From positions 1,092,001 to 1,156,000 of the forward strand of contig JACEVL010000468.1 of NCBI GenBank assembly GCA_020284085.1: 64,000 nt of DNA. Reading direction: 5' to 3'. The DNA is from Aporrectodea caliginosa (lineage: Eukaryota > Annelida > Clitellata > Crassiclitellata > Lumbricidae). The notes below the pieces were generated by a model that saw only the letters and a list, made by a program, of their open reading frames with translations, was not told the origin of the DNA and did not search any database. The translations under genes were made by a program, and so were the position numbers. Shown here one piece after another: positions 55,102 through 64,000 of the stretch. How positions within the stretch are numbered: the stretch's first letter is position 1; each line of letters opens with the position of its first letter.

Positions 55102-55500
55102 TCATCAGAAATTTTGGCGGAAGTTAGAAAAATTTTCAGGAAATTCTTGCCCCCGGGCGCACGAACCCCTAGTTACGCCACTGAATAGTGGGGTGTCGGC
55201 AGCATATCGGTCATGGTCAACTGAAGATGCTTTGATGAGTGAGCCAAGTCCAGTAGTGTAGAGGATGAAGAAAAGAGGCCCAAGAACAGAGCGTTGAGAA
55301 GCATCGCAAGTGAGAGGGCATGATTGGGATGAGGTTTCCAATGTTTTAAAGGAGAAAGAGAGGGAAGAGAGATAGGATTGAATCCAGAGGAGAGCAGTAT
55401 CAGTAAAACCGAATCAGGTCGAGTCTTCTTTGGAGTAACATGCTGTGATAAATGCTGCTGAAATATGAAGGCGGCAGACTAGATACTTGTTCATCAGAGA
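54668..55500 (-). pseudogene. LINE family B copy, internally deleted, carrying a hAT insertion
   Basis: On the minus strand: RT text DLSDEQVSSLPPSYFSSI near 55500, SQRSVLGPLFFILYTTGLG near 55290, a mutated active-site block RYAADTPL near 55200, then a jump to 3' UTR with GCTCGTGAATAAGCTGGTGC, GGCGCTTTAGAAG and ATTACTATTACG at 54668. The part between the RT active site and the 3' UTR is deleted. A 322-bp hAT element sits at 54862-55183. Confidence 0.75.
54862..55183. mobile_element. hAT MITE, 322 bp, inserted in LINE family B
   Basis: Starts CAGTGGCGTAACGAGG and ends CCTAGTTACGCCACTG, inverted repeats differing at one position. The exact 8-bp duplication AATAGTGG lies at 54854-54861 and 55184-55191. 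Contains GGGGGCGCAAAAT repeats and a poly-A/poly-G interior. No coding frame. Confidence 0.92.
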
Positions 55501-55517
55501 GATCTAAGTGTTTTTCC

Positions 55518-55792
55518 TCAGAAGCCGTTCAAGCCGAACCCATTCACAGCGGTCCTTAATTGTTCAGCCGTGTTCTTCTGTAAAGGCACTTGGTTCGCCA
55601 GACTGACCTCGCTCGGCATTCCCAGTCTATATGAACTCATACACTCAGCGGTGCCAAAATCCAGAACAGGTTGTAAAAGGTAGATCGGTGTAGCAAAAAT
55701 GTAGAAGCACAATACCAAGAGCATTGTCTTGTCATTGTCAGACCCACCCAACAAGATGACATGTGCATGGGTGCGCATGGCTGGCCCTCTGT
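55518..55792 (-). CDS. unassigned ORF with one hydrophobic segment
   Basis: From an ATG near 55790 on the minus strand, about 90 codons are open. It includes a likely membrane segment LLVLCFYIFATPIYLLQP and then a polar C-terminus ending ...NGFGLNGF before a stop. I do not recognise the family. It follows directly on the family B LINE relic and could be chance or part of an element. Confidence 0.25.
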
Positions 55793-56440
55793 TTATCCGT
55801 CTGTCTGTCTCTCTCTGGTCGTCTGTCTGTCCGTCTCCCTGTTTGTCCATTTCTTCGTTCATCTGGCTATCTGTCTTGCACTGCTAGATATTACCAATTA
55901 CATTGAATGTAAAAGCATTCTTCAAATTTACGCTGCTAGAGTCTTAGTTTTCACCTTATATAGGCCTATAACCGCAAATGGTCATCGGCGCCAATATATA
56001 TATGGAAAACGTTAGACATGTTGATCAGGCCAAAAGAGGCAAGAATCTATTCACACAAGGAGAGTTAATCGCATTTAACAGAGTGGAATCACAAATAACA
56101 GTTATTAGTATTGTTAATTTTAGTTTGTTATTTTATTATTAATTAACTTCTGCAGCTAATTAAGTCAGACTTGACTCATATTTCAGCACATCCCTCTGTT
56201 GCCACCTAGTATTTTAATTCAACAGCCCTTCACAACACCATCAAGCCAGACATTAGCAATGACTCCATTTCAGATCGAACAAGTCCCTTTAACATAACGT
56301 TTTTACCTTAAAGCTGGGTTTCAGATATATAAAGATGACAATAATAATAAAGCAATAATAAAGTTATAATACATACATACATAAATGTTCAATAAAAAGA
56401 ACAACTAAATATTAAGATCTTTGGAGGATTTGAAGCATTG

Positions 56441-56614
56441 TTAGGTTGCGATGGCGCTGGCATGTATGTTGGTCTTGAAATCCCCTGTGGTACTGTGGCT
56501 GATGACGCTCGTCTTTCTGTTGGAAATGTTGCTTGGATGAGCAACGACTTCGTCCACGTCATCCAAGTCAGCCTGACGACCGACCACTGACGCTTCGTCG
56601 GCTCCTCGTCCTTC
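56441..56614 (-). CDS. RGS gene terminal exon
   Basis: 57 codons plus TAA: EGRGADEASVVGRQADLDDV then a Ser/Thr-rich end. Acceptor CTCAAAG|GAA. Phase 0, in frame with the previous exon. Confidence 0.65.
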   Translation of the reverse strand, partial: EGRGADEASVVGRQADLDDVDEVVAHPSNISNRKTSVISHSTTGDFKTNIHASAIAT

Positions 56615-59600
56615 CTTTGAGACAGACAACCAAAAACCCACATCAGAAACAAAAGATATGCAATGATATCATAAATGTGTTCCAAGTCCACTCAAAGTAT
56701 GCATCATTACACCCAGTACATGGCACGGTCAACTAAGAAGCATGACACAAGTGGATTCACACTGCTGAGTATCTTTCGGGTACACTCACTGCATACTCAA
56801 GCGAAAAGAATATACTCATGATGTCCTGGAAAAACACATATTCCACCACTGTGCAATCAATATGCAACTTAAGTTACACTAGTCTAAAGCATCTATAGCA
56901 TACCTGTATACACAGTAACTATTCCCTCTGCCCTGCTTAAAACACTTACACCATTTCAATATTAAAGGTACTGAAAAGGTGCTATAGTAAGTGTCTTGAC
57001 ACATACATACTTACATACAAAGCAGCCCTTGAGTAAAACAGCAAAGTAGACCTACTATGTTATAAAGTAGAATTTATAGTAGGATACACTTCACAAAGTT
57101 TTATATCCATGTGCAATGTGCATTTTAAGGAGGCCTGGTGTTTTATCAAACAGAACCAGCAAACATTCAATGAAGTAGTATGCCATTCACATCATTAATG
57201 CATAGGTGCACCTAATTGAAATTAGCTGTTCTAGCATTGACTTGATAAAGGAGAATTATGAATATGATTCAGTGAGTTTCTTTCAAGTAACGGTGACGAG
57301 CTGAATTTACTGAATGACTGGTGCAAAAAAATGCAATGTTAATCAATGGACATCATTTAAACGTGAAACTTACTTTCCATTTGAATCCTTCATTGATGGT
57401 AAATGTAAAACTGGCAACCACGGCGCCTTCAGGAAGACCTGGCAGAACAATGTTATTGGCTGGAGGAGGTTTCCAACTCAGTATATCTTCCAGTTTCCTT
57501 CGTCTTTCTTTCATCTGTTTTGTAACTGGAAAGACAATCAAAGACCAGCCACATGAAGAATAATCAGGGATACTGTGTGAGGATCTAAGATCAGAGGACA
57601 GACAGATGCTCTCTTTAATATCGAACAGTGCTTGATATAGCACATGGGAAACAGAAACAAAGAGGTTTCATATATAATTAGTTACGCATACTTCTATAGG
57701 ATTGTGCTAAAGCAGCAAACTAACTCAATGCTATGAGTGGTCAAGAGGCCATTTGTTAGCAATGCTCAGGTTGAACAAATGACTGCTAAGGTTACTGTGC
57801 AGATCACAGAGTTTAACTAAATAAAGAATGCAGACAAAGTAGCCAGGCACTCAATTACTAAGTGAAGAATAAGCAATTAAAGAGTAGAAAAGCAAAATAA
57901 AAAGTAAGTAAAAAGCCAATCCAGAAGAAAACGATGTAAGTATTAGAGAAGAAGCTAACATGGTACAGGACGGTCTTCCATTGGTGGAGTGTAGTTCCTC
58001 ATGAAGCCAACCCAGTAGGGCAGCAACTCCTTGAAAACACTGCTCTGTGCATCATCAAATATGGCTGAACTGACGTCTTTCCCAGCTACATACTTCTGTG
58101 CAGCCTTCAACGTCTTTTGCAAGATTTCATTGGAAACATCAATCTTTAAACACAACACCAAATATCTGAATGTTCAGTTCACCCAAGTTATTTTATCTAA
58201 TTTTTGTTCAAATGGTTACGATCTATCGGCTATGGAGAAAGTATACATAGCAAGGGAGAGTACAGCTCGAGCAAGCTTAATCTTCTCAAATATTCGGATC
58301 CTCAACTGTGCTTTGAAACGTGACTGAAATTTGCAAAAATTATGGAAGCACTGTTCTGGAATGGCTAGTCTCTGCAGATGGTTTAATCGATAGAAAGTGT
58401 GCTACGAAAAGCGACTGCATTGAAGTGCTGGATACCTAAAGATAAGCTCTAAAAGAAAAAAGTAGTCTCTCTGTTATTATTATTATTATTATTAATAAAA
58501 ATAATTTATTATTATTACTGAGTGTGGACTTTGGTTAATGTGAAAGTATTGGAAATTTACTATAAAGCCATAAAATTGATACTTGATAAGAACCATGGTG
58601 CAGCTGAAAGATTCGTCCACTTCATGACATTAGGCCTACTTTAACACTCCTGTCATGAGTAGTGGGCTCAAGAGAGTCACTTGGATGGGACTTCTTTAAC
58701 ATATTGTACATTTACCTCTATTGACTCTTCTTTTACTGTTGTTACCATTGCATAAAAATAAATAACATAAAATTATTGGCTGCATCCCAATTGGCTTAAA
58801 ATCAGATTCTGTAAAGTTTGAAGCTTCATCGTAAAAGTAAGATTATTACATTGTGACTAATGCAATGACATCTAGGATTCAACATGAATTTCATTTGAGA
58901 ATTTGTCTGAAATGTATTTCAATTGAGATTGAACCTGAATTGAATCCTTTGTTGCTGATTCTTTTGTAGTTGATTCTTTCGACTGAGAAACCAAATCCAG
59001 GTAACAATCAGAAATCGATTGAACTTTCCTCTTCAGTAATTCCTCATCAGCAAATGCATGACTTGCCTCCTGCAAATTTAGTCAAACTCGTTATAGTTAG
59101 GTTGACTAAAATTATATCGGTTGGTGACAGAGACAAGTGTCTGCAGAGTCAACTGCCTACGGACTCTGCACAGACCTAGCAAGCTACTGATAGCACATGC
59201 CTCTTCACAGATGGTTTTCTACCGGATGAAGAGATACTCTCAGCTCAACCTCAAGTTGCATCTCTTTAAATTGGCCAGACAGCCACATTTCAGTGCCTTT
59301 GCCTTTGACAGGCACTCGAACTGAAAATGTGCTACACAAATGTCCAGTTAACCCTTTAACGACGAGCATGTACTAAAATGTATGGGAAACCATAGGCAGC
59401 TCATCGTTAAAGGGTTAATATATGAAACAAATGGACTTCAAGTTTTCTCAATGGAAGTCTCCTCCAAATAAATTTTTCCAACAAATTCTTCCGATTTCCT
59501 TCACTCTTGAGGCTCTGTAGCTACCTGATATCAAGAGCGTTTACTTTTTACGGAATCACTAGTGATGGCTGATGATTCAGATATTTATTACAGCTTCAAG

Positions 59601-60478
59601 ATTTAAATTTACTCTAAATTCCACTGCAGGTTTGCGTTTGCAAGTCACAAACCTAGTTTATCAATTACTATTGTTAGTCATATGATTGATAACAATGGGC
59701 ACTGAACCCACGGAGTTTAGGAAGGAAGGAAGGGAATGCCATCTACTAAACATCTTTCAGTTGGCTAAGTTGTAGCCACAGTAGCCAAGGGATTAACCTT
59801 AAACTTGTAGACTTCACAGTAGAAGAATAGATCTCGATCGAGTCTCGTGTTGCCCTCTTCTTCACCATGCTGAACGATGTATTCATAGTAGAGCCACATG
59901 TGAGTGGGAAGATGACCGGCTGCAGCCTCAGTCAGAGCCAACAGAAACTGTGCCCTGTCATCCTTTGTCGGATTGATTTTGGCAGCAACTGACTGAAGAC
60001 AAAAAAGTACTACATAATAACCACGGAAGGATAAGAAGACATTTCAGGAAGTAAAACGGTTTTTACAACTTTGAGCTTAAATTAATTCAATTCAATTCAT
60101 AGCCTAAACTCCTCTTTAATTAAAATACAAGAAATTTGGTTGATGAGCTAGAAAGCCAGAAAGTATATCTGAACCTCAAGATGACAAAGAAGATGATGTG
60201 AAAGAATTAATTTAGAAGAAAAAGATGAATATCGGGTTCGATTTGCAACAATCTCCTCTTTTATGGCAATGAAGAAATAGTATGTAGGATTGTAGGTATA
60301 TCTAAGTGAAAACAGAAATTATGTGTAACATCGAGAGAATAAAGAGAAAAGAGGAAAACGAGGAACCCATGTTTTAGATCAGACTGAAGAAATACGATGT
60401 GAAGAGGAACAAAGAGGAACAAACCTTTTTACTCTGTTTTTGGTTCTGTCCCATTGCAGGCTCTGGCTGTTCACCACC
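56441..60478 (-). CDS. RGS22-like RGS-domain protein, 3' part (six exons)
   Basis: Exons in transcript order: 60478-60425, 59992-59798, 59069-58935, 58143-about 57960, 57525-57374 and 56614-56441, ending in TAA. They encode about 295 aa: a polar linker, one RGS domain and a tail. RGS landmarks are HMWLYYEYIVQ and RDLFFYCEVYKFK (exon 2), KVQSISDCYLDL (exon 3), and VSNEILQKTL and FDDAQSSVFKELLPYWVGFM (exon 4). RGS domains speed GTP hydrolysis by G-alpha subunits, but long RGS22/RGSL-type proteins are divergent and often non-catalytic. The C-terminal position and the roughly 107-residue tail fit RGS22. The 5' exons are not visible and may lie beyond the LINE at 62675. Confidence 0.75.
57374..57525 (-). 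CDS. RGS gene exon: C-terminal tail
   Basis: 152 nt: 2 nt to complete a codon plus 50 codons, beginning TKQMKERRRKLEDILSW and ending NEGFKWK. Acceptor TTCCAG|TT, consensus donor AAA|GTAAGT. Confidence 0.75.
57960..58143 (-). CDS. RGS gene exon: end of the RGS domain
   Basis: Starts IDVSNEILQKTLKAAQKYVA and contains FDDAQSSVFKELLPYWVGFM. Acceptor TTTAAAG|ATT. The next exon needs phase 1, which fits a donor ACCAT|GTTAGC at 57959; GACC|GTCCTG is an alternative. Confidence 0.75.
58935..59069 (-). CDS. RGS gene exon: middle of the RGS domain
   Basis: 45 codons, phase 0: EASHAFADEELLKRKVQSIS then DCYLDLVSQSKE and a Ser/Thr-Lys-rich stretch. Acceptor TTGCAG|GAG, donor ATTCAG|GTTCAA. The open frame continues past the donor to a stop at 58872, so the donor rests on phase and domain continuity. 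Confidence 0.7.
59348..59418. mobile_element. 71-bp TTAA-bounded micro-element B
   Basis: Starts TTAACCCTTTAACGACGAGC and ends CATCGTTAAAGGGTTAA, with an internal TACTAAAA and ATGGGAAACCAT palindrome. It lies in an intron of the RGS gene. Same length and layout as the inverted 61841-61911. Confidence 0.8.
59798..59992 (-). CDS. RGS gene exon: first half of the RGS domain
   Basis: 65 codons, phase 0. Begins SVAAKINPTKDDRAQFLLAL and ends RDLFFYCEVYKFK, matching the helix preceding the first long RGS insertion. Acceptor TTCAG|TCA, donor TTTAAG|GTTAAT. Confidence 0.8.
60425..60478 (-). CDS. RGS gene exon: linker
   Basis: 18 codons, GGEQPEPAMGQNQKQSKK, phase 0 at both ends. Acceptor TATCAG|GGT, donor AAAAAG|GTTTGT. 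Too short to be sure alone, but it joins in frame to the next exon. Confidence 0.55.
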
Positions 60479-60499
60479 CTGATAGAGCAGAAATCTCAA

Positions 60500-61840
60500 A
60501 TTACTATTAGTTTTAAATATCTGAAGAAACTCTGCACAGCAAAGACACTTGTAATAAAACTGTTGGAGATGATGAGACGAAATAGGTCAATCATAATTGA
60601 AAGTGTGCGTGACTGTGTGCAAAATTGTATTCTGGAATTAAACTACCTAAGTAATAAGACATAATTTTAAAAAATTATTAATAATTAGCACAATATTAGA
60701 GTTTAGGAACAATTAAAAAATCCTACAATATATATAAATATGACATCAATTGATATGTGTATGATTTATTTAGCGCTACAACTGGATGATTCACACAAGT
60801 ATGAGGATCACTGCAGCCGCAATCAGTCAGAAAAATGCTGGGCTGTAGAGGTGTACTCTTAGAACTAAAAGGCATATAATGGCTTTGGTGGGAAGTGTTT
60901 CAGAGAGCACCTGTGAGCCACATTGTAATCTAATGTAGAATGCCAGTTAGGCTGGGAAGAGGTGCCTTTACAACATAGTTAAAAACAGAAAGAATTATGA
61001 CAGAAGATTTCATAATTTATTGTTTACTACAAGCCACAGTAAGCAACTAAATGAAATGCAACAAACTAATATCCTTCTATTCATATAAGACCAAGACTTG
61101 CAGCAAAAAGACAAAAGTACGCAAACAAAACTAACAGATAATAAGCAAATGACAGGAAATCAGGCAAATAAAACTGAAACATGCAACTCTAATCAATTTC
61201 AGAGTCTAATCAGAGCACTGTGTAATAATTAAAGTCTACAACTTGAGGAGGGCAACATTATTAATTAGGATGAAAGATTGCCACCTGAACTAAAAGGGTT
61301 AAGCATCATGTATCACAGCACATTTGACCTGTGACAGGTTCTTTATGGGTAGATGCAAAACCAAAGTGGAGGGAATGCTTTAATCTAAAGACTATGACTG
61401 ACAGGGTGGCAGAGGTGTTTAAAGCATTAGAAAGTCTTCCGAAAAAACATGACTTCTCACAGAATTCATAATAAGCTCAGAGGTCATCATAAAAAAGATC
61501 TTTGTTTCATCGTCCCAACTCATTACTTGGCTAATGCATAAGGATCACACTCCTGAAGTGTGTCAGTAAGCAATTAGTACAGCTAAGCACCTATAGGGTA
61601 TTTCATTGATATGCCACACTGGAAGTTACTGGAGGCTGGACAGGAAAGATGGTGAGAGCCAGTGTGTCTGGAGAGCCAGATGATTACTTGTTGACATCCA
61701 CCGGAGTGGCAGCAACCTGGAAGGAGCATCCCTGATGGAAGAGGTAAGCACAACTGATAAACCTGTGAACTTGTGTGAAGTGACGGAAGACACCAAGAAA
61801 GGGAAGACACCAAATTTCCAACTTTCAAGATCATTCCCAG
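60500..61840. other. upstream/intronic sequence of the RGS gene
   Basis: No further RGS-like exon recognised. The antisense frames at 61583-61865 have no domain resemblance. AT-rich throughout. Confidence 0.45.
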
Positions 61841-61911
61841 TTAACACATTAATGATGACCTGCATTGGTTTCCCAATGGCCTTTAGTATACTGTCGCTGT
61901 TAAAGTGTTAA
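61841..61911. mobile_element. 71-bp TTAA-bounded micro-element C
   Basis: Read inverted: TTAACACTTTAACAGCGACA, TACTAAAGG, ATTGGGAAACCAAT, GTCATCATTAATGTGTTAA. It is co-linear with 59348-59418 over its whole 71 bp, with dispersed substitutions. Confidence 0.8.
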
Positions 61912-62237
61912 AAGAAGCCTCTAAAGTGAAGTCATCTGATTCGCTGCACTATTAACAAGCTTTGTCTTGGACACACGAGCAAATCCTTCCTTCAGTTACG
62001 ATGAGACATAAAACAATATGGAAACCATGTCACACTGCTAAAAATATGAACCCCCCCCCAATTAGACTCCCCACATATCCATAGGCTAGGAAAAACTTAG
62101 CTTAATAATCATTGTAAATAGAAGTAGATGATCCGTCAGTTGGTCAGAATGGAAGAGACAAACTTCCTGCCAATTAGGCAGAGGGTTCATCATGGAGTTC
62201 GAATCTGGCTAGTGTCTACAAACCATACACCACTTAA

Positions 62238-62634
62238 ATTACCACGACTGTAGGCGTCCATGCTCGGGACTTGGAACTTGGCAACTGAGTTTCCTTGGAA
62301 ACTGACCTTCTGTGACCTTTAAATAACCTTGAATCATCTTACATTTAGTATCCTGGTTTCTTACCACACGTAGCCTTTATCAAGACAAGAAACACAAGAA
62401 AGAGTTGGCGATTTCAACAATTATTGTCCAAGATCTGGCCATTTTTCTCTGATTTCTGGTAGATTAAATTTTTTCTGACCTTGAAATGACCTTGAATGAC
62501 CTTGAATTTAGTATCTACATTTTTCCCAGATGCAAATCTTATCAATACAAACAGAACAAGTTGCAATAAAAAGATAAATTAACAATGGACCCACGTTCCA
62601 AGTCCCAAGGCCAAGCGCCTACAGTCCTGGTAAT
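62238..62634. mobile_element. TTAA-flanked inverted-repeat element, 397 bp
   Basis: Left terminus ATTACCACGACTGTAGGCG; inverted right terminus ATTACCAGGACTGTAGGCG (one mismatch in 19). Homology resumes at GGGACTTGGAAC in both arms. TTAA flanks each end (62234-62237 and 62635-62638), consistent with a piggyBac-type target. The interior holds several TGACCTTGAA/TGACCTTTAA repeats, and no transposase. Confidence 0.85.
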
Positions 62635-62674
62635 TTAAGGGGTCTATGCTACAAACACTAATGTCATCGTAATG

Positions 62675-62890
62675 TAATCGTAATCGTAATCTCCAAACTT
62701 CTAAAGCGCCACTCGAAAGCCAAGCGCAGGGCACCAGCTTATTCACGAGCGCTGCGTCTAATCAGAGGGGTTGTCCAAAAGAGTAGTCCGAGGGAGGTCC
62801 GAGTCCGGTTTCCAGGGGATCAGAGGGCACAGCAGATGTTAAGGCGGGTGTCTTTTAGGTCGAGGATTGGAAGGTACAGGATCAGATGAG
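62675..62890 (-). repeat. LINE family B 3' UTR and tail
   Basis: On the minus strand the stop at 62891 is followed by GCTCGTGAATAAGCTGGTGC, GGCGCTTTAGAAGTTTGG and a (GATTAC)n tail. The same 3' UTR marks the copies at 17080, 35090 and 54668. Confidence 0.85.
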
Positions 62891-64000
62891 TCAGGATAAG
62901 AGTTCTTGAAAAGCAGAGACTTTAGTTTCGAGTGGAAAGCCTTGGGGGTGATGGATAGAGGAGCCTGAGGCAGATGATGGTGGATGATTGGCGATGATGG
63001 TGGAGGAACCGAAAAGTGCGGAATTCAGGAGGTAGATCGTTCCAGAGACGCGGCGCAGTGTTGGATATTGCTCGGTTGGAGAACTTGAGATGAGTAGTGA
63101 CCGGGGTCTAGAAAGAGTGAGAACGGAGGATGATCGGGTAGAACGGGTTGGCTGGATGGTGAAGAGTTCGCGGAGATATCTGGGCTGGGAGTGTTGTAGG
63201 GAGTTGTAGGTTAGTGATAGGACTTTGAAGTGAATTCGCTCTGGGATTTTTAACCAATGGAGTGATTTGAGGATTGGAGTGATGTGATGATGCTTGGGCG
63301 TTCTGGTGACGGCTCTGGCTAATGAGTTTTGGATGAGCTGCAGACGCTTTAGTTGGGTGGCTTCAAGGTTGAGAAAGAGGGAATTGCAATAGTCGAGCTT
63401 TGAGTGGACAATGGAGGTAGCAATGGTGGAGGCAGTTTTGAAGTCGAGCATGGGTCGGATGCGGCGGAGGTCACGAATGTGCATGAAGCAGGAGAGCGAG
63501 AGGTTGGAGATGTGATTAGAGAAGGAGAGATGTGGATCAAAAGTAACACCAAGATTGCGGACAGGGGCATCAGAGGTGAAGGTAAGAGATGAAGAGTTAG
63601 TAGATAGGTGTATTGAAAGGTCAGGTATTTTCTTGATTTGGTCAGGAAGGCCGAGGATGATGAATTCTGTTTTGGAAGGGTTGAGGCAAAGCAGGTTGGA
63701 CGACATCCATTGAGAGACTAGGTTAACCACATTGAGTAGTTTTGCAATGGAAGTAGAAAAAGAGCTGGGGGAGAAGGATATGTAGAGTTGGGTGTCGTCT
63801 GCGTAGAGATGGTGGTCAACAGAAGAGGATTTTATGAGATGGCTTAATGGTGTAGTGTACAGAATGAAGAGCAGTGGGCCCAGGACGGAACCTTGAGGGA
63901 CACCACAGCAGAGCGGGAGGGGTTGCGAACAATGACTGGATGCTTTAACAGAGAAGGATCTGGAAGACAAGTAGGACTGAAACCAACATAGAGCAGTACC
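62891..64000 (-). CDS. LINE family B reverse transcriptase, 5' end off window
   Basis: Open on the minus strand from the right edge to a stop at 62891, about 370 codons without interruption. Order: WFQSYLSSRSF, then GVPQGSVLGPLLFILYT, the catalytic YADDTQLYI near 63795, LNPSKTEFIILG, RNLGVTFDPHLSFSNH, LRRIRPMLDF, LDYCNSL, and a C-terminal LKSLHWLKIPERIHFKVLS. This is the RT of an L2/CR1-like non-LTR retrotransposon, which copies element RNA by target-primed reverse transcription. Both catalytic Asp of YADD are present. Fingers region and endonuclease lie off the window. It is the best-preserved LINE here, so this family may have been active recently. Confidence 0.92.
   Translation of the reverse strand, partial: GTALCWFQSYLSSRSFSVKASSHCSQPLPLCCGVPQGSVLGPLLFILYTTPLSHLIKSSSVDHHLYADDTQLYISFSPSSFSTSIAKLLNVVNLVSQWMSSNLLCLNPSKTEFIILGLPDQIKKIPDLSIHLSTNSSSLTFTSDAPVRNLGVTFDPHLSFSNHISNLSLSCFMHIRDLRRIRPMLDFKTASTIATSIVHSKLDYCNSLFLNLEATQLKRLQLIQNSLARAVTRTPKHHHITPILKSLHWLKIPERIHFKVLSLTYNSLQHSQPRYLRELFTIQPTRSTRSSSVLTLSRPRSLLISSSPTEQYPTLRRVSGTIYLLNSALFGSSTIIANHPPSSASGSSIHHPQGFPLETKVSAFQELLS

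Overview
The window is eukaryotic and almost certainly from an invertebrate animal genome. It has split genes with GT-AG introns, a protocadherin, a KCTD8/12/16-type BTB protein, an RGS-domain gene, many L2/CR1-like LINEs with microsatellite tails, a tRNA-derived SINE, and many short inverted-repeat DNA transposons. The palindrome TAGGCCTA recurs through the non-coding DNA. I lean towards a marine invertebrate, possibly an echinoderm, but nothing in the sequence fixes the phylum.

Three host loci are supported. (1) A protocadherin on the + strand, 30852-40314, six coding exons, about 1060 aa: signal peptide, five cadherin repeats, one transmembrane helix, and a long cytoplasmic tail ending in three exact-length 20-aa repeats. 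Its introns hold LINE 3' fragments. (2) A single-exon KCTD gene on the + strand, 52906-53820, 304 aa, with an N-terminal T1/BTB domain, a 19-residue polyQ linker and a C-terminal H1-like domain of the GABA-B receptor auxiliary subunit type. (3) The 3' end of an RGS22-like gene on the - strand, 60478 down to 56441: six exons spanning a linker, one RGS domain and a C-terminal tail. Its 5' part is not visible. These genes point to adhesion and G-protein signalling, but nothing suggests they act as one system.

The rest is a mobile-element landscape. The left edge (1-1004) is a frame-broken LTR-retrotransposon gag with a probable LTR. At least six LINE families occur: family A (2745-3841, 12440-14905, 26040-26410), B (17080-17445, 35090-36030, 54668-55500, 62675-64000), C (5745-6985, 41455-42400, 54470-54595), D (37297-38420, 12275-12385), E (47950-49170) and F (36780-37185). 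Most are 5'-truncated. The family B copy at the right edge is open without a stop across its whole visible RT.

DNA elements are the most informative part. Six hAT-like elements have intact or near-intact 8-bp target duplications, and three of these are nested with LINEs. Two PIF/Harbinger-like MITEs share one terminus. One 397-bp element flanked by TTAA carries clustered AAGGTCA half-sites. Three tiny TTAA-bounded elements of 71-84 bp form a family, one of them a perfect 84-bp palindrome. These non-autonomous families, and the 3'-end motif shared by the LINEs and the SINE, are the best candidates for something undescribed. I found no prokaryotic-type system and no CRISPR array.
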